Assembly (NCBI GenBank): GCA_027673765.1
Contig: JAQDWB010000006.1
Span: 1-64,000 of the forward strand
Direction: 5' to 3'
Length of the DNA stretch: 64,000 nt
From: Coriobacteriaceae bacterium AM113-163
GTDB taxonomy: Bacteria > Actinomycetota > Coriobacteriia > Coriobacteriales > Coriobacteriaceae
This document shows, piece after piece, positions 17,184 to 26,184 of this stretch. Every line of letters starts with the position of its first letter. Within the stretch, counting starts at the first letter, position 1. The notes under the pieces are model-generated. The model made no database searches. It worked only from the letters and a program-made list of their open reading frames with translations, and was not told where the DNA came from. Made by a program: the position numbers and the translations under genes.

Positions 17184-20100
17184 ATGTCCAACGCACCCAC
17201 GCACTCTGTCCACAGCGCAATCGCAACAGGTCCGCTGCTCCTGCTCCTCTTTTTTCTGATCGGCTGCTTGGCCCCAGGGGCCGCACTCGCCGTCGACGGG
17301 AGTGACGCCCTTTATTTCCGCACCATAAGCGACGGCTGCGGCCCCTTCGGTGTCGGTAAATACGAGGCACAGGACACTTCGGTTTCGTACTGCATGAATC
17401 AAGACTGCCCCGGCCCCAGCAAGCCGGGAGGGCCATGGCGCACCTACAACCAGGGCTGGACATGGCTCGATGACGAATTTGCCGCCATCGTCTGTCACGG
17501 ATATCCTTCCAGTACCTCCTTTGGCGGCCACAATCTGTCGCCCGATCTCGCCCGTGCCGCCACCCAGATTGCCGTGTGGATGCTCAACGGAACCACGCGC
17601 CCCGACGGCACCTATTCGTATACAAACAGCAAGGGAATTGCCAGGAGCGGTAGGTTTTACGAAAACGCCGAGGCCGTAGCGGCTGCACGTTGGCTCTACG
17701 AGAGCGCTAAGTCCGGATCCATTAAGGCGGCCCCACATCGAGCCAGGCGTTATCACGGCCCGGTCTCGGGCGAGGGTCGACACCAGGACATGCTCTATGT
17801 TCTGCCCGCCGTCTCCGTATCTTTCCAAAAACAATCGTCGCAGGCTGGCATCACCGCCGGTAACGACACCTACAGACTCGGTGGCGCAACCTTCGATATC
17901 TTTGAAAGTGCGGGCGATGCACGTGTCGGCACTATCCAGACGGACGAAAACGGGCGTACACAAGCAACGCTTTTGCCCAATACGGCATATTACCTGGTCG
18001 AAACCAAAGCCCCGGCAGGCTATATCCCTCGAGGCGACCGAATAGCCTTCACCACACAAAACAGCGGCGAACATGTCACTATCAACGAGCAGCCCGGCAC
18101 CATCACCTTGCGTATTGCAAAAATCGATGCCGCCACGAATGCCGGCGCCCAGGTTGGGGCGTCGCTTGCGAGCGCTGAATTCACCTGCGTCTCGCAATCC
18201 ACTCCCGGCTGGACTCGCACCCTTATGACCGACGAAAACGGACGGGCGATCCTCAATGACGTTCCTCTGGGCACCTTTACCATCTATGAATCGAAGGCAC
18301 CCGAGGGCTACCTGATTTCAAACGACTGTTGGAGCTACACCGTCGGTGCCGAACAGCTCGGAGATACGGGCATCGTTGAGCTCGAAAGCCGTATTCCCAA
18401 CACCCCCATCGCCTTTGACCTTGAAATCTCGAAGTTTAAGGACTATGGCGATAACGATGAGTCCGGCCTTGAGCAGCCGGCGGGAGGCGTCGTTTTTGAG
18501 GTTGTCAGCAATAGCTCCCAACAAGTCGTCGGCACGTTGACCACAAACGTTTACGGCTTTGCCTCCACCAAAGACCGGTCCGAAGCATGGTTTGGCGCAG
18601 GCAAGCGACCAGCCGGCGCTCACGGTGCCATTCCCTACGACCGCGCGGGCTACACCGTTCGCGAGGTTGCAGAAACGGTCCCTGAAGGATTTAAGCAAGC
18701 AGGGGAATGGACCATCACAGCAGAGCAGACCGCAGACGGCGCCGAGCTTCAGTACATCATTGACAACCATGCCCTATCGACGCACCTTCAAATCGTAAAG
18801 CGCGATGCTCAGACCGGCGGCACCGTACCACTTGCCGGCTTTACGTTCCAGCTGCTCGATAGCCACCACGAGCCCGTCTCGCAAACATGTTGGTATCCGG
18901 CCCACAATGTAATGAATACCTTCACAACCGATACAACCGGCGCCGTCACGCTGCCCGAATCACTTAATCCCGGAACATACTACGTGCACGAAACATCGAC
19001 CAAGGAACCGTATCTGCGCGGAGAAGACCTGGAGATAACGATTCCCGCCGACAGAAATCTGACACCGGTCGCCGTCGCCTCGTTCTATGACGACGCCGCA
19101 ACCGGAAGCATCGAAATCATTAAGACGGATGCTGTAGATGGGCGCACCCTCGCTGGAGCCACGTTTGACATCCGCGCTAGTGGCGACATCGTGCGAACCG
19201 ACGACAGCATCGTCGCCCTGGATGGCGAAACCGTCGCCACCGTTACAACCGACGAACGGGGGTATGCGCGAGTCGACCATCTTTCGCTGGGATGCGGTAC
19301 CGCCACCTACGAGGTCGTCGAGACACAAGCGCCCGAAGGCTATCTGCTCAACCCAACCCCACACACTGTGAAGTTGTCGTACGCTGACCAGCAAACGCCC
19401 GTGATCGAAATGCACCTTGACGTTTCCAACGACTACACCAAGATCGATGTCTCCAAAGTCGACGCGTGCGGAGGCCAGGAAGTGACAGGTGCCGAGCTTG
19501 TCCTCTGTGACTCCAATGGCAACGAAATCGATTCTTGGACTTCATCCGGCAAACCGCATCACATTGAGCACCTTTCACCCGGCACCTACACCTTGCGCGA
19601 AACGATGTCTCCGCGTACCTACGACCTTGCCGAAGAGATAACGTTTGAAGTAAAGGCCACGGGAGAAGTTCAAACCATGGCTATGAAGGATACCCCCATC
19701 GAGATCAGGGGAAGCGTCGACAAGCGCCAAGAGATTGCACAGCCAGTCACAAGCAAACTCGTTGCCAACGGCGACGGTAAAAACCGAGCCAAAGCACGGG
19801 CCAATACGCAAGGCGCCTTCTGCTATACCATCGACGCCAAAAATGAGTCGAGCACCTGGGTCGACGAGTTGACCATCACCGACGACCTTGAGTGCGCCAA
19901 AGATGGCGCAGCGAAACTTGTTGCCGTTGAAACCCCTATTGCGGTCGGCGATCTAAACGGGCTGTGCAACGTGTGGTATCGAACGTCTCCGGCAGGAACA
20001 AGCGATACGGGCAAGCAGGTCAATGCAACGCTTGACGACGGGCACAGCAATCCTTGGCTCGAAACGGAAGAGGTTACAAAGCTGCTGGGCGACGATGTGC

Positions 20101-20615
20101 GTCTCGTCGATTACGACGGGTGGCACCTATGGAAAGCAGATATCCCGACGGACAAGTCCGTCACGCTCGATACGAAAGAGATTGATCTTGCAGACAACGC
20201 CTTCATCACGGGCATCCGTTTTGAATACGGTGCGGCAGCCGTCGACTTTACAACCAGAAGCGAGGCGGGCTCTTGGACCCGGGATGACCTTAAAGACGAG
20301 CACGACGATCTTGACGATGCCAAGGCGGCCCTTAACTCGGATGCCCGAGGCGCAGTCGTGCATATGCAGGCAACGTCATCCTATACGCTCCAAACCGCGC
20401 TTGCCAACAGTGCGCGCGTCGATCTTTGCCGTAACGGCGGTGGCGATAAACTCGAAGCGCATGATGAGGACCGCGTCATCCAACGATGCGCCCTGCCTCA
20501 GAACCTGCCGGCAACGGGATCTGTTGCCGTCGCCGCATGCATCACCGCACTCCTGACATCGGGCACTGCAGCCATATGGTTCGCTCGCCTTAGGTCAGCC
20601 ACAAGGAAGCACTAG
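17184..20615 (+). CDS. Thioester-domain, SpaA-repeat, LPATG-anchored surface adhesin
   Basis: 1143 residues. The signal peptide ends near residue 37. An N-terminal thioester (TQXA) domain has candidate Cys70 (VSYCMN) and the TQIA motif at 127-130; in this family Cys and Gln form an internal thioester that bonds host proteins. About six SpaA/Cna-B-like prealbumin-fold modules follow, with repeated GATFDI/AEFT, TDENGR, YYLVETKAPAGY and YTLRET segments typical of isopeptide pilin domains. The C terminus carries LPATG (about 1108-1112), a helix and positive residues. It is likely wall-anchored by a sortase not encoded here. The start has AAGGAG upstream and a GC-rich hairpin (about 17143-17165) in the leader. 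It is the only plus-strand gene in this part of the left arm. Confidence 0.92.
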   Translation: MSNAPTHSVHSAIATGPLLLLLFFLIGCLAPGAALAVDGSDALYFRTISDGCGPFGVGKYEAQDTSVSYCMNQDCPGPSKPGGPWRTYNQGWTWLDDEFAAIVCHGYPSSTSFGGHNLSPDLARAATQIAVWMLNGTTRPDGTYSYTNSKGIARSGRFYENAEAVAAARWLYESAKSGSIKAAPHRARRYHGPVSGEGRHQDMLYVLPAVSVSFQKQSSQAGITAGNDTYRLGGATFDIFESAGDARVGTIQTDENGRTQATLLPNTAYYLVETKAPAGYIPRGDRIAFTTQNSGEHVTINEQPGTITLRIAKIDAATNAGAQVGASLASAEFTCVSQSTPGWTRTLMTDENGRAILNDVPLGTFTIYESKAPEGYLISNDCWSYTVGAEQLGDTGIVELESRIPNTPIAFDLEISKFKDYGDNDESGLEQPAGGVVFEVVSNSSQQVVGTLTTNVYGFASTKDRSEAWFGAGKRPAGAHGAIPYDRAGYTVREVAETVPEGFKQAGEWTITAEQTADGAELQYIIDNHALSTHLQIVKRDAQTGGTVPLAGFTFQLLDSHHEPVSQTCWYPAHNVMNTFTTDTTGAVTLPESLNPGTYYVHETSTKEPYLRGEDLEITIPADRNLTPVAVASFYDDAATGSIEIIKTDAVDGRTLAGATFDIRASGDIVRTDDSIVALDGETVATVTTDERGYARVDHLSLGCGTATYEVVETQAPEGYLLNPTPHTVKLSYADQQTPVIEMHLDVSNDYTKIDVSKVDACGGQEVTGAELVLCDSNGNEIDSWTSSGKPHHIEHLSPGTYTLRETMSPRTYDLAEEITFEVKATGEVQTMAMKDTPIEIRGSVDKRQEIAQPVTSKLVANGDGKNRAKARANTQGAFCYTIDAKNESSTWVDELTITDDLECAKDGAAKLVAVETPIAVGDLNGLCNVWYRTSPAGTSDTGKQVNATLDDGHSNPWLETEEVTKLLGDDVRLVDYDGWHLWKADIPTDKSVTLDTKEIDLADNAFITGIRFEYGAAAVDFTTRSEAGSWTRDDLKDEHDDLDDAKAALNSDARGAVVHMQATSSYTLQTALANSARVDLCRNGGGDKLEAHDEDRVIQRCALPQNLPATGSVAVAACITALLTSGTAAIWFARLRSATRKH

Positions 20616-20624
20616 CACGATAAA

Positions 20625-20657
20625 AAAGCGGGCGAGCCAGTCTCCCGGCTCGCCCGC
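20625..20657. terminator. Bidirectional terminator between adhesin and small membrane protein
   Basis: GCGGGCGAGCC/GGCTCGCCCGC stem. On the minus strand it is followed by six Ts, so it is strongest for the 20681-24059 operon, and it is shared by the convergent adhesin gene. Confidence 0.85.
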
Positions 20658-20680
20658 CTTGGGCATAAACGATGAATCGG

Positions 20681-20899
20681 CTATTCAGCAGATGACGAAC
20701 CGCCATCGATGGCTGCCTGATCGGACTCGGAGATACCGTCGGCACCCAAACTTTGCTCTTGCTCCACCTCTTCGTTCATTGTTGTCTCGGGCGTCGAGCC
20801 CTTAACGCCAACGACATACGCGGCCCCAAAGCCCAATGCGATTGCGATCAGGGTCAAGATCAGATAGATGGGCCAATGGCGCTTGATGTACGAAAACAC
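20681..20899 (-). CDS. Small single-helix membrane protein
   Basis: 72 residues: a short basic N terminus, one helix (IYLILTLIAIALGFGAAYVVG), then an acidic Ser/Glu-rich tail presumably outside the cell. No known domain. It lies 22 bases downstream of the M28-like gene and precedes the shared terminator, so it is probably the last gene of that operon. The function is unknown. Confidence 0.65.
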   Translation of the reverse strand: MFSYIKRHWPIYLILTLIAIALGFGAAYVVGVKGSTPETTMNEEVEQEQSLGADGISESDQAAIDGGSSSAE

Positions 20900-20921
20900 G
20901 CTGACTCCTTAGCGGATCTGT

Positions 20922-23900
20922 CTACGAACGACGAATGACCTCGGTCACGACCTCGGACACCGTAGCGATATTGGTCGGATTGACGTTGTACGGCAGGTCA
21001 TCCTCGGTGCGAGCGCAGGCAAGGCGCGGGCCGTCCACACCGGCGATCGTAAGGGCGCGACGGCTCGCCTCGAGCGCTGCGGATGCATCGGTTTTTGCAT
21101 AGGGCATCTCGAACGCACCGCAATCGACGTGGAACGACTTGCACACCTTGCTGACAAGATTCATGATGCGGCGATCGCCCTTAAACAGCTGCTGCTCGCC
21201 CTCGACCGTTACCACCGAAAGCCTGCCGGCACCGATAGACTCGAGGTTGATGAAGAACACACCGCGGAGCTTGTCACGATGCGAGGCCAAAAACGCCCTC
21301 ATGCCGGCGCCGTCGCAATCGGACGCGCCCGTTGCGACGAACCAGATATCGTGGCCGAGCAGCTCATCGTCACCCATGGAGGCAACGGCCGAGAGCATAT
21401 CCTCGGCAGAAGCACCATCGGAGGAGGTGGCGCCGCCCTTCCAACCGTCGTCGTCATCCTCGAAGTTATCCCACGAGCCAATGCCGCGGCCAGACTTCTT
21501 GGCATCGTAATCGTCCTCGACGCCCAGCCAGTCGCTCATGCTGTCCTGCTCGCTCTTCTTTTTGCGACCGAACAAGCCACCCAGGCCACGCTTCTGCGGC
21601 TTGGCGCCCGTCGAAGCAGGAGCCGAGATGGTCTCGAGCGGCTGCGCGCCCGAGGAAATGGGCATGGGGGTCGCGACCGGTGCCGATGTGGGCTCGGGGC
21701 CCTGCGCCGTCGCAAAGGGATCATTTGTCTGCGCCGAAGGATCGGGAAGATCGAACAGCGACGTGCGGGACGCGACGTTAGCCTGTTGCATCGAAGGCAG
21801 CGACGGATCGGGAACCGAGGCCAGCGGCGACGAAGAGGGTGCAGGCGCGGAGGCCGGATCGGGAATATTCATCTGCTGGCGCGGAGGCACCTGAGACGAA
21901 ATCTGCGCCATGAGGGAGTCAACCGTCTCGTCCTGCGTGGGAGCGACATTGGCCACCGTAGCGCCGGGGTCGCTCGGCGCGGGCATGGTAAAGATCTGCG
22001 TAGAATAAGGCCTGGACACATCCGTCTTGGGAGCCTCGTCAACCGCAGGGGTCTCCCGCTCCATAGCAGGAGCCTCGACCTGCTCGGGTGCGCTGGCCTC
22101 AACGGAATCGGCCTCGTCGGCAACCGAATCATCGGCGGCGTCCTGGGCATCATCGGAGATGGGAAGGGGCTCGGCAATTGCGGTGCCCTGCTTCTCAAAC
22201 GTCATCGTGGCATCAAATGACATGGTGCTATCAACCGGCTGCTGCGCACCAAAGGACGTCGTAGCCTCGGCAACGTCAGCGGACGTCGGCTGCGGAGCCT
22301 CAAAGGACGTCGTGGCGTCGGCGACATCGACAGGCTCCGACTGCTCGGCCTCGCTCTGCTCGAACTCCTGTGCCGCACGCTCACGCTCGGCCTCGGCGGC
22401 CTGCTGCTGGGCGATGGCCTCCCGCTCGGCGGCCTCGCGGGCAGCGGCGCGCTTTTCCTCAAAGTCGTCGACGAACTTCTTTCCCTTCGCAAAGGCACCC
22501 TTAAAGAAGCTAGAAGCGCTGGCACCAATCGAGGAGAACGCGGAAGCGATATCGGCATGGGGCGTTGTCGAGGGAATCTCGGCCGAGAAATCGGTGTCGC
22601 TCTCATAGGACACGCGCTGCGGATACTCGTCATAGTCTTCATCGGCGGTCTCGTCTTCAACCTGTGCCGGAGCGGCAGGCGCCAGAATATCAAGACCAGC
22701 TGCAGAATCGGGCGCGGGCTTTACGTCAGACTCCGCGGCAGCAACAGGGGCAGCGACCGGCTCAGCGGGAGCAACAGCCGTATTGGCTGCGGGCGCAGAC
22801 TCCTGTGCAACGGGAGCAGGCTCCGGCTCAAACGTCGGCTCCTCGCCCTCTTCGTAATCAAGCGTGCAGGACTCGGGAAGCATGCCGAGCGCACGGATGG
22901 CATCCGAACCAAAGCGGATATTGCCGGCGGCATTGCGATAGAGTTTGGGCTCGGGCTCGGCGACTTCGACCACCGCGGGCTCCTCCGCCGGCTCGGCGGT
23001 GGACTTTTCCTCGGTGGACACTTCGGCCTGGGCAGTCTGGTCTTGAGCCTCGGGCGCGATAACGCCAATCAGCGTCTCGTCGGCAGAGGCACCCTCAAAA
23101 CCATCAATCTGTCCATCAAAAGCCTCTTCCTGCTCGGGCACATCGACAGGCGCCACCGGCTGGCCAAACTCGTCCTCGTCGTAGGAAGGTTCCTCATATT
23201 CAATGGTGTTGCCGTAGTCGTTTTGCTGCTGGGCCGCGGCATACTCGGCCGCCGCGCGCGCCATCTCCTCGGCGCGACGCTTCTGCTCGCCAAAATAGGT
23301 ATCGAATGGAATGTCATCGGGGAACTCGTTTTCGCCCTGATAGGGGGCAACGTTGTCCATGACACCGAGCATGGCGGCAACAGAGGACTTGTTGCACACC
23401 GCGCCAGACGTGTAGGGAAGCACAAAACGGTTGGAGATGATATTGGCAGCGTTGGCCAGTGCCACAAGGGAGGCCAGAATCGCAACAACCCACAGCAGCA
23501 CCTTGAGCACGCCGGGAAGCGGCAGGATACGCAGGACGGCGACAGCCGCGGGCGCGATCGTGGCGACAGGCAGGAGTTTGGCGATAAGCGCGCGATACGG
23601 AGCGTAGGGCTCGCGAGCAAGGAGCTCGGCACGAGGGGAATCATAGTGCGCCACCACAACGACCGGGCGGTTGCGCGGAGACGCAAGCGGGCCCGAGGCC
23701 TTGTGGTAGGCGATGACATTTTGGCTCACGCCCGTCTTGCCCAGGCGCGAAACCCCGGGGTGGCCCGTGCGCTCGAGCACGTAGAGCACGGCACCGACAA
23801 TGGCCAGCAAGGTGCCGACCAAGCCGATACCGCCGCCGATGCCCATCAGCAGGGCGCCGGCAAACGCAAGGATGCCGGTAACGGCAAATGCCAATCTACT

Positions 23901-24059
23901 GGGCGCCGGGGCATTGAACTCCTGAACCTCGGGATCAAAGCCGTGGTTGCGGAAGATCTGAGCGATATCCTCGGCAGCCAAGCGCTCTTCTTCGCTGCAT
24001 GCCGGCGTAATGCCGGTGTTCTGCAGCAGGTGGTTAATATAGTTCTGGGTGTTCGCCAT
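20922..24059 (-). CDS. M28-like (aminopeptidase-fold) membrane protein with long disordered insert
   Basis: About 1045 residues. The N-terminal part looks like an M28 zinc peptidase with two helices (about 56-95) and further helices after the VVVVAHYD motif (His138, Asp140). A very long acidic/Ala/Pro/Glu-rich low-complexity region (about residues 290-860) then interrupts the fold. The C-terminal ~150 residues resume it (DIWFVATGAS.., VFFINLESIGAGRL, MPYAKTDASAALEA). Several expected ligands are changed: the Glu-Glu pair after FVATGA is absent, FINLD has become NLE, and SDH has become TDA. The protein may therefore be catalytically inactive. The start ATG 24059 has GGAG five bases upstream. 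Confidence 0.75.
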   Translation of the reverse strand: MANTQNYINHLLQNTGITPACSEEERLAAEDIAQIFRNHGFDPEVQEFNAPAPSRLAFAVTGILAFAGALLMGIGGGIGLVGTLLAIVGAVLYVLERTGHPGVSRLGKTGVSQNVIAYHKASGPLASPRNRPVVVVAHYDSPRAELLAREPYAPYRALIAKLLPVATIAPAAVAVLRILPLPGVLKVLLWVVAILASLVALANAANIISNRFVLPYTSGAVCNKSSVAAMLGVMDNVAPYQGENEFPDDIPFDTYFGEQKRRAEEMARAAAEYAAAQQQNDYGNTIEYEEPSYDEDEFGQPVAPVDVPEQEEAFDGQIDGFEGASADETLIGVIAPEAQDQTAQAEVSTEEKSTAEPAEEPAVVEVAEPEPKLYRNAAGNIRFGSDAIRALGMLPESCTLDYEEGEEPTFEPEPAPVAQESAPAANTAVAPAEPVAAPVAAAESDVKPAPDSAAGLDILAPAAPAQVEDETADEDYDEYPQRVSYESDTDFSAEIPSTTPHADIASAFSSIGASASSFFKGAFAKGKKFVDDFEEKRAAAREAAEREAIAQQQAAEAERERAAQEFEQSEAEQSEPVDVADATTSFEAPQPTSADVAEATTSFGAQQPVDSTMSFDATMTFEKQGTAIAEPLPISDDAQDAADDSVADEADSVEASAPEQVEAPAMERETPAVDEAPKTDVSRPYSTQIFTMPAPSDPGATVANVAPTQDETVDSLMAQISSQVPPRQQMNIPDPASAPAPSSSPLASVPDPSLPSMQQANVASRTSLFDLPDPSAQTNDPFATAQGPEPTSAPVATPMPISSGAQPLETISAPASTGAKPQKRGLGGLFGRKKKSEQDSMSDWLGVEDDYDAKKSGRGIGSWDNFEDDDDGWKGGATSSDGASAEDMLSAVASMGDDELLGHDIWFVATGASDCDGAGMRAFLASHRDKLRGVFFINLESIGAGRLSVVTVEGEQQLFKGDRRIMNLVSKVCKSFHVDCGAFEMPYAKTDASAALEASRRALTIAGVDGPRLACARTEDDLPYNVNPTNIATVSEVVTEVIRRS

Positions 24060-24257
24060 GTGCGCTCCACATCCATAATCCGACAAATAGGCCCAATGCT
24101 TGCACATTAGAACCGTATATAGTCGAAAGTATACCCCGAGCGAGCGCAAACGACCGAATTCGGGCCATCTTAACGCCCCGAGCGGACAAGGATATAGCCT
24201 AATCTCCATATCGGACTAAAATCATGGCAGCAAACCACCTTCTCATGCGAGGACTCT

Positions 24258-25280
24258 ATGACGGCAAGCGACGCGACCGCGACAATTAAAAAGGGAAATT
24301 CGGAGCCAAGTTTCGATAAAACGGCTCAGCGTATCCTCAATCTTTTCTTTGTGCTCAACAGCTCCCCCGAACCGCTGACGACCGAGCAGATCGTCTTGGA
24401 TTCTGACCTGGGATATGGCTCGGGCAACATTGACTCGGATAAGCGCAAGTTTCGGCGCGATCGTGACAAACTGCTCGAGCGTGGCATCTTAATCAAGGAG
24501 GTTCGCCCCGCCGGTGCGCAGGAGACCGAGGAAAGCTCGTGGACAATCGACCGCGAGCACACGTTTGCTGCAGGCGGCCTCATCACCGCAGACGACGCCG
24601 ATATCCTGCTCAACGCCATCGACCAGACGCTAGCGGCCGGCTCTTCCACCTTTGCCGCGCCGCTTGCCGATATTCGCTCCAAAATTGCCTACCTCACCGG
24701 CATATCGGCGGCGGACGAAGCACCGATCCGCCGCTCTCCCACCGTCGATGCGGTATGGAGCGCCTTTGCCGAGCGATGCGCGCTGCGATTTTTATATCAG
24801 AACGGACGCGGCGAGCAGAAAGAGCGTACCGTCTGCGTCTACGGCATGTTCGAGCGCGAGGGCGTGGCGTACTTCTGCGGCCTCGACAATGTCACCGACG
24901 ACATCAGGACATTCCGCTGCGACCGAATCGTTCGCGCCTGGCGTCCTTCGAAGGCCTACGCCATCCCCGCGGACTTCAATCTCAACGACTATCTGTTCTT
25001 TGAATTCGATTTTGCCGACCGACCGCCCGTTGCAGCCACGTTCTCGTTCGCCCCTCAGACGCAGATCGATATGATCAACGGCCTCACGCGCGGGCGAGGT
25101 GAGCTCGCACACACCGATGCGGGATGGACCTGGACCGTTGACGTGCGTGACCTTGAAGCCGCCGCCTCATTTTGCATGGCCCACGCCACGGACGGCATGG
25201 GGCCCATGGCCCCCAAATCGCTCAAGCAGGCGTGGAACCACCTCATTGAAAGGACGGTGCATGAGCATGCCCGTGCGTAA
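24258..25280 (+). CDS. WYL-domain transcriptional regulator, PafB-like
   Basis: 340 residues. An N-terminal winged helix (TAQRILNLFFVLNSSPEPLTTEQIV) is followed by a WYL domain (ALRFLYQNGRGEQKERTVCVYGMFEREGVAYFCGL split across the fold) and a C-terminal extension. Its layout next to a second WYL gene, overlapping by 20 bases, is that of pafB-pafC. That actinobacterial pair forms the PafBC activator of LexA-independent DNA-damage genes. The WYL domain is thought to sense single-stranded nucleic acid. Orthology to PafB is inferred from arrangement rather than proven. Convergent with a DinG-type repair gene. Confidence 0.85.
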   Translation: MTASDATATIKKGNSEPSFDKTAQRILNLFFVLNSSPEPLTTEQIVLDSDLGYGSGNIDSDKRKFRRDRDKLLERGILIKEVRPAGAQETEESSWTIDREHTFAAGGLITADDADILLNAIDQTLAAGSSTFAAPLADIRSKIAYLTGISAADEAPIRRSPTVDAVWSAFAERCALRFLYQNGRGEQKERTVCVYGMFEREGVAYFCGLDNVTDDIRTFRCDRIVRAWRPSKAYAIPADFNLNDYLFFEFDFADRPPVAATFSFAPQTQIDMINGLTRGRGELAHTDAGWTWTVDVRDLEAAASFCMAHATDGMGPMAPKSLKQAWNHLIERTVHEHARA

Positions 25281-26184
25281 ACTCACCAGCGAGCAGAGAC
25301 TCTCGCGCGCCATCGACATCATGGAGGCCCTCTACGCCGCCGGCGAGAACGGCATGACACGAACCGAGATTTGCAGCCGCTTTGACATCACGGGGGTGTC
25401 GCTCGACGAGATTCTCGAGATCGTCTCGACGCTCGCGGACCGAGAATCGGGCGCGCGCATCATCTGCGAATGCCGCGGCGAGCGTGTGGTCCTCACCGGT
25501 GACGCCGGGCGTGTGCTACCGCTGCGCCTGAGTGCCGCCGAAGGCGCTGTGCTCAACCATGAACTTGAATCGTTGGGGATCGAGCCCCAGGCGGCGGCTC
25601 GGATTCGACATGCTCTTCTGCCCGAAGAGCTCGGCTATAACCAGCGCGTCTTTGACACCGTCAACCACGGGTCGCACTGGCAGCAGCTGAGCTGCGCCAT
25701 TCAGGACGGCGTTCGCTGCCGCATCTCGTATCGCTCGATGGACGATGCGCGGCCACGCGAGCGTCTGGTCGACCCCTTGCGCATTACGGTAAACGGCGAC
25801 CAAACATACCTAATTGCCTGGGACATCGCGGTCGATGAGCAGCGCACCTATCGCATGGATAAAATCGAGGGACTCACCTTGACGGAAGACTCCGTCGTGC
25901 CTCACGCACCGGACGTCGCATCCCTCCACGATTCCCTTGCCCGGACGCAGCGTAGCGCAAAGCTCTTGATGCCATTCGATATGGCGGAGCATCTGGACTG
26001 GGCCGGCATCACCCTCATCGAGCACAGCGGGACAGACATGGCAACGGTAACCGTACATTACGGCTCCGAGCGTTGGCTGCTGAGCCAGATAATCGCAGCG
26101 GGCGGAGCCATCCGCATCTTGGATGACCCCGCCCTGTCAAAGCGTCTGTGCGATATGGCAAAAACCCTCGTCTGTCCGCTTTAG
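25261..26184 (+). CDS. WYL-domain transcriptional regulator, PafC-like
   Basis: 307 residues: N-terminal helix-turn-helix (LSRAIDIMEALYAAGENGMTRTEI), then a WYL domain with RISYRSMDDARPRERLVDPLRI and YLIAWDIAVDEQRTYRMDKIEG (parts of one module), and a C-terminal extension. The ATG at 25261 has AAAGGA six bases upstream and lies inside the 3' end of the preceding regulator gene, so the products are co-translated and probably work as a heterodimer. Its stop overlaps the stop of the convergent nuclease-helicase gene by two bases. Confidence 0.85.
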   Translation: MSMPVRKLTSEQRLSRAIDIMEALYAAGENGMTRTEICSRFDITGVSLDEILEIVSTLADRESGARIICECRGERVVLTGDAGRVLPLRLSAAEGAVLNHELESLGIEPQAAARIRHALLPEELGYNQRVFDTVNHGSHWQQLSCAIQDGVRCRISYRSMDDARPRERLVDPLRITVNGDQTYLIAWDIAVDEQRTYRMDKIEGLTLTEDSVVPHAPDVASLHDSLARTQRSAKLLMPFDMAEHLDWAGITLIEHSGTDMATVTVHYGSERWLLSQIIAAGGAIRILDDPALSKRLCDMAKTLVCPL

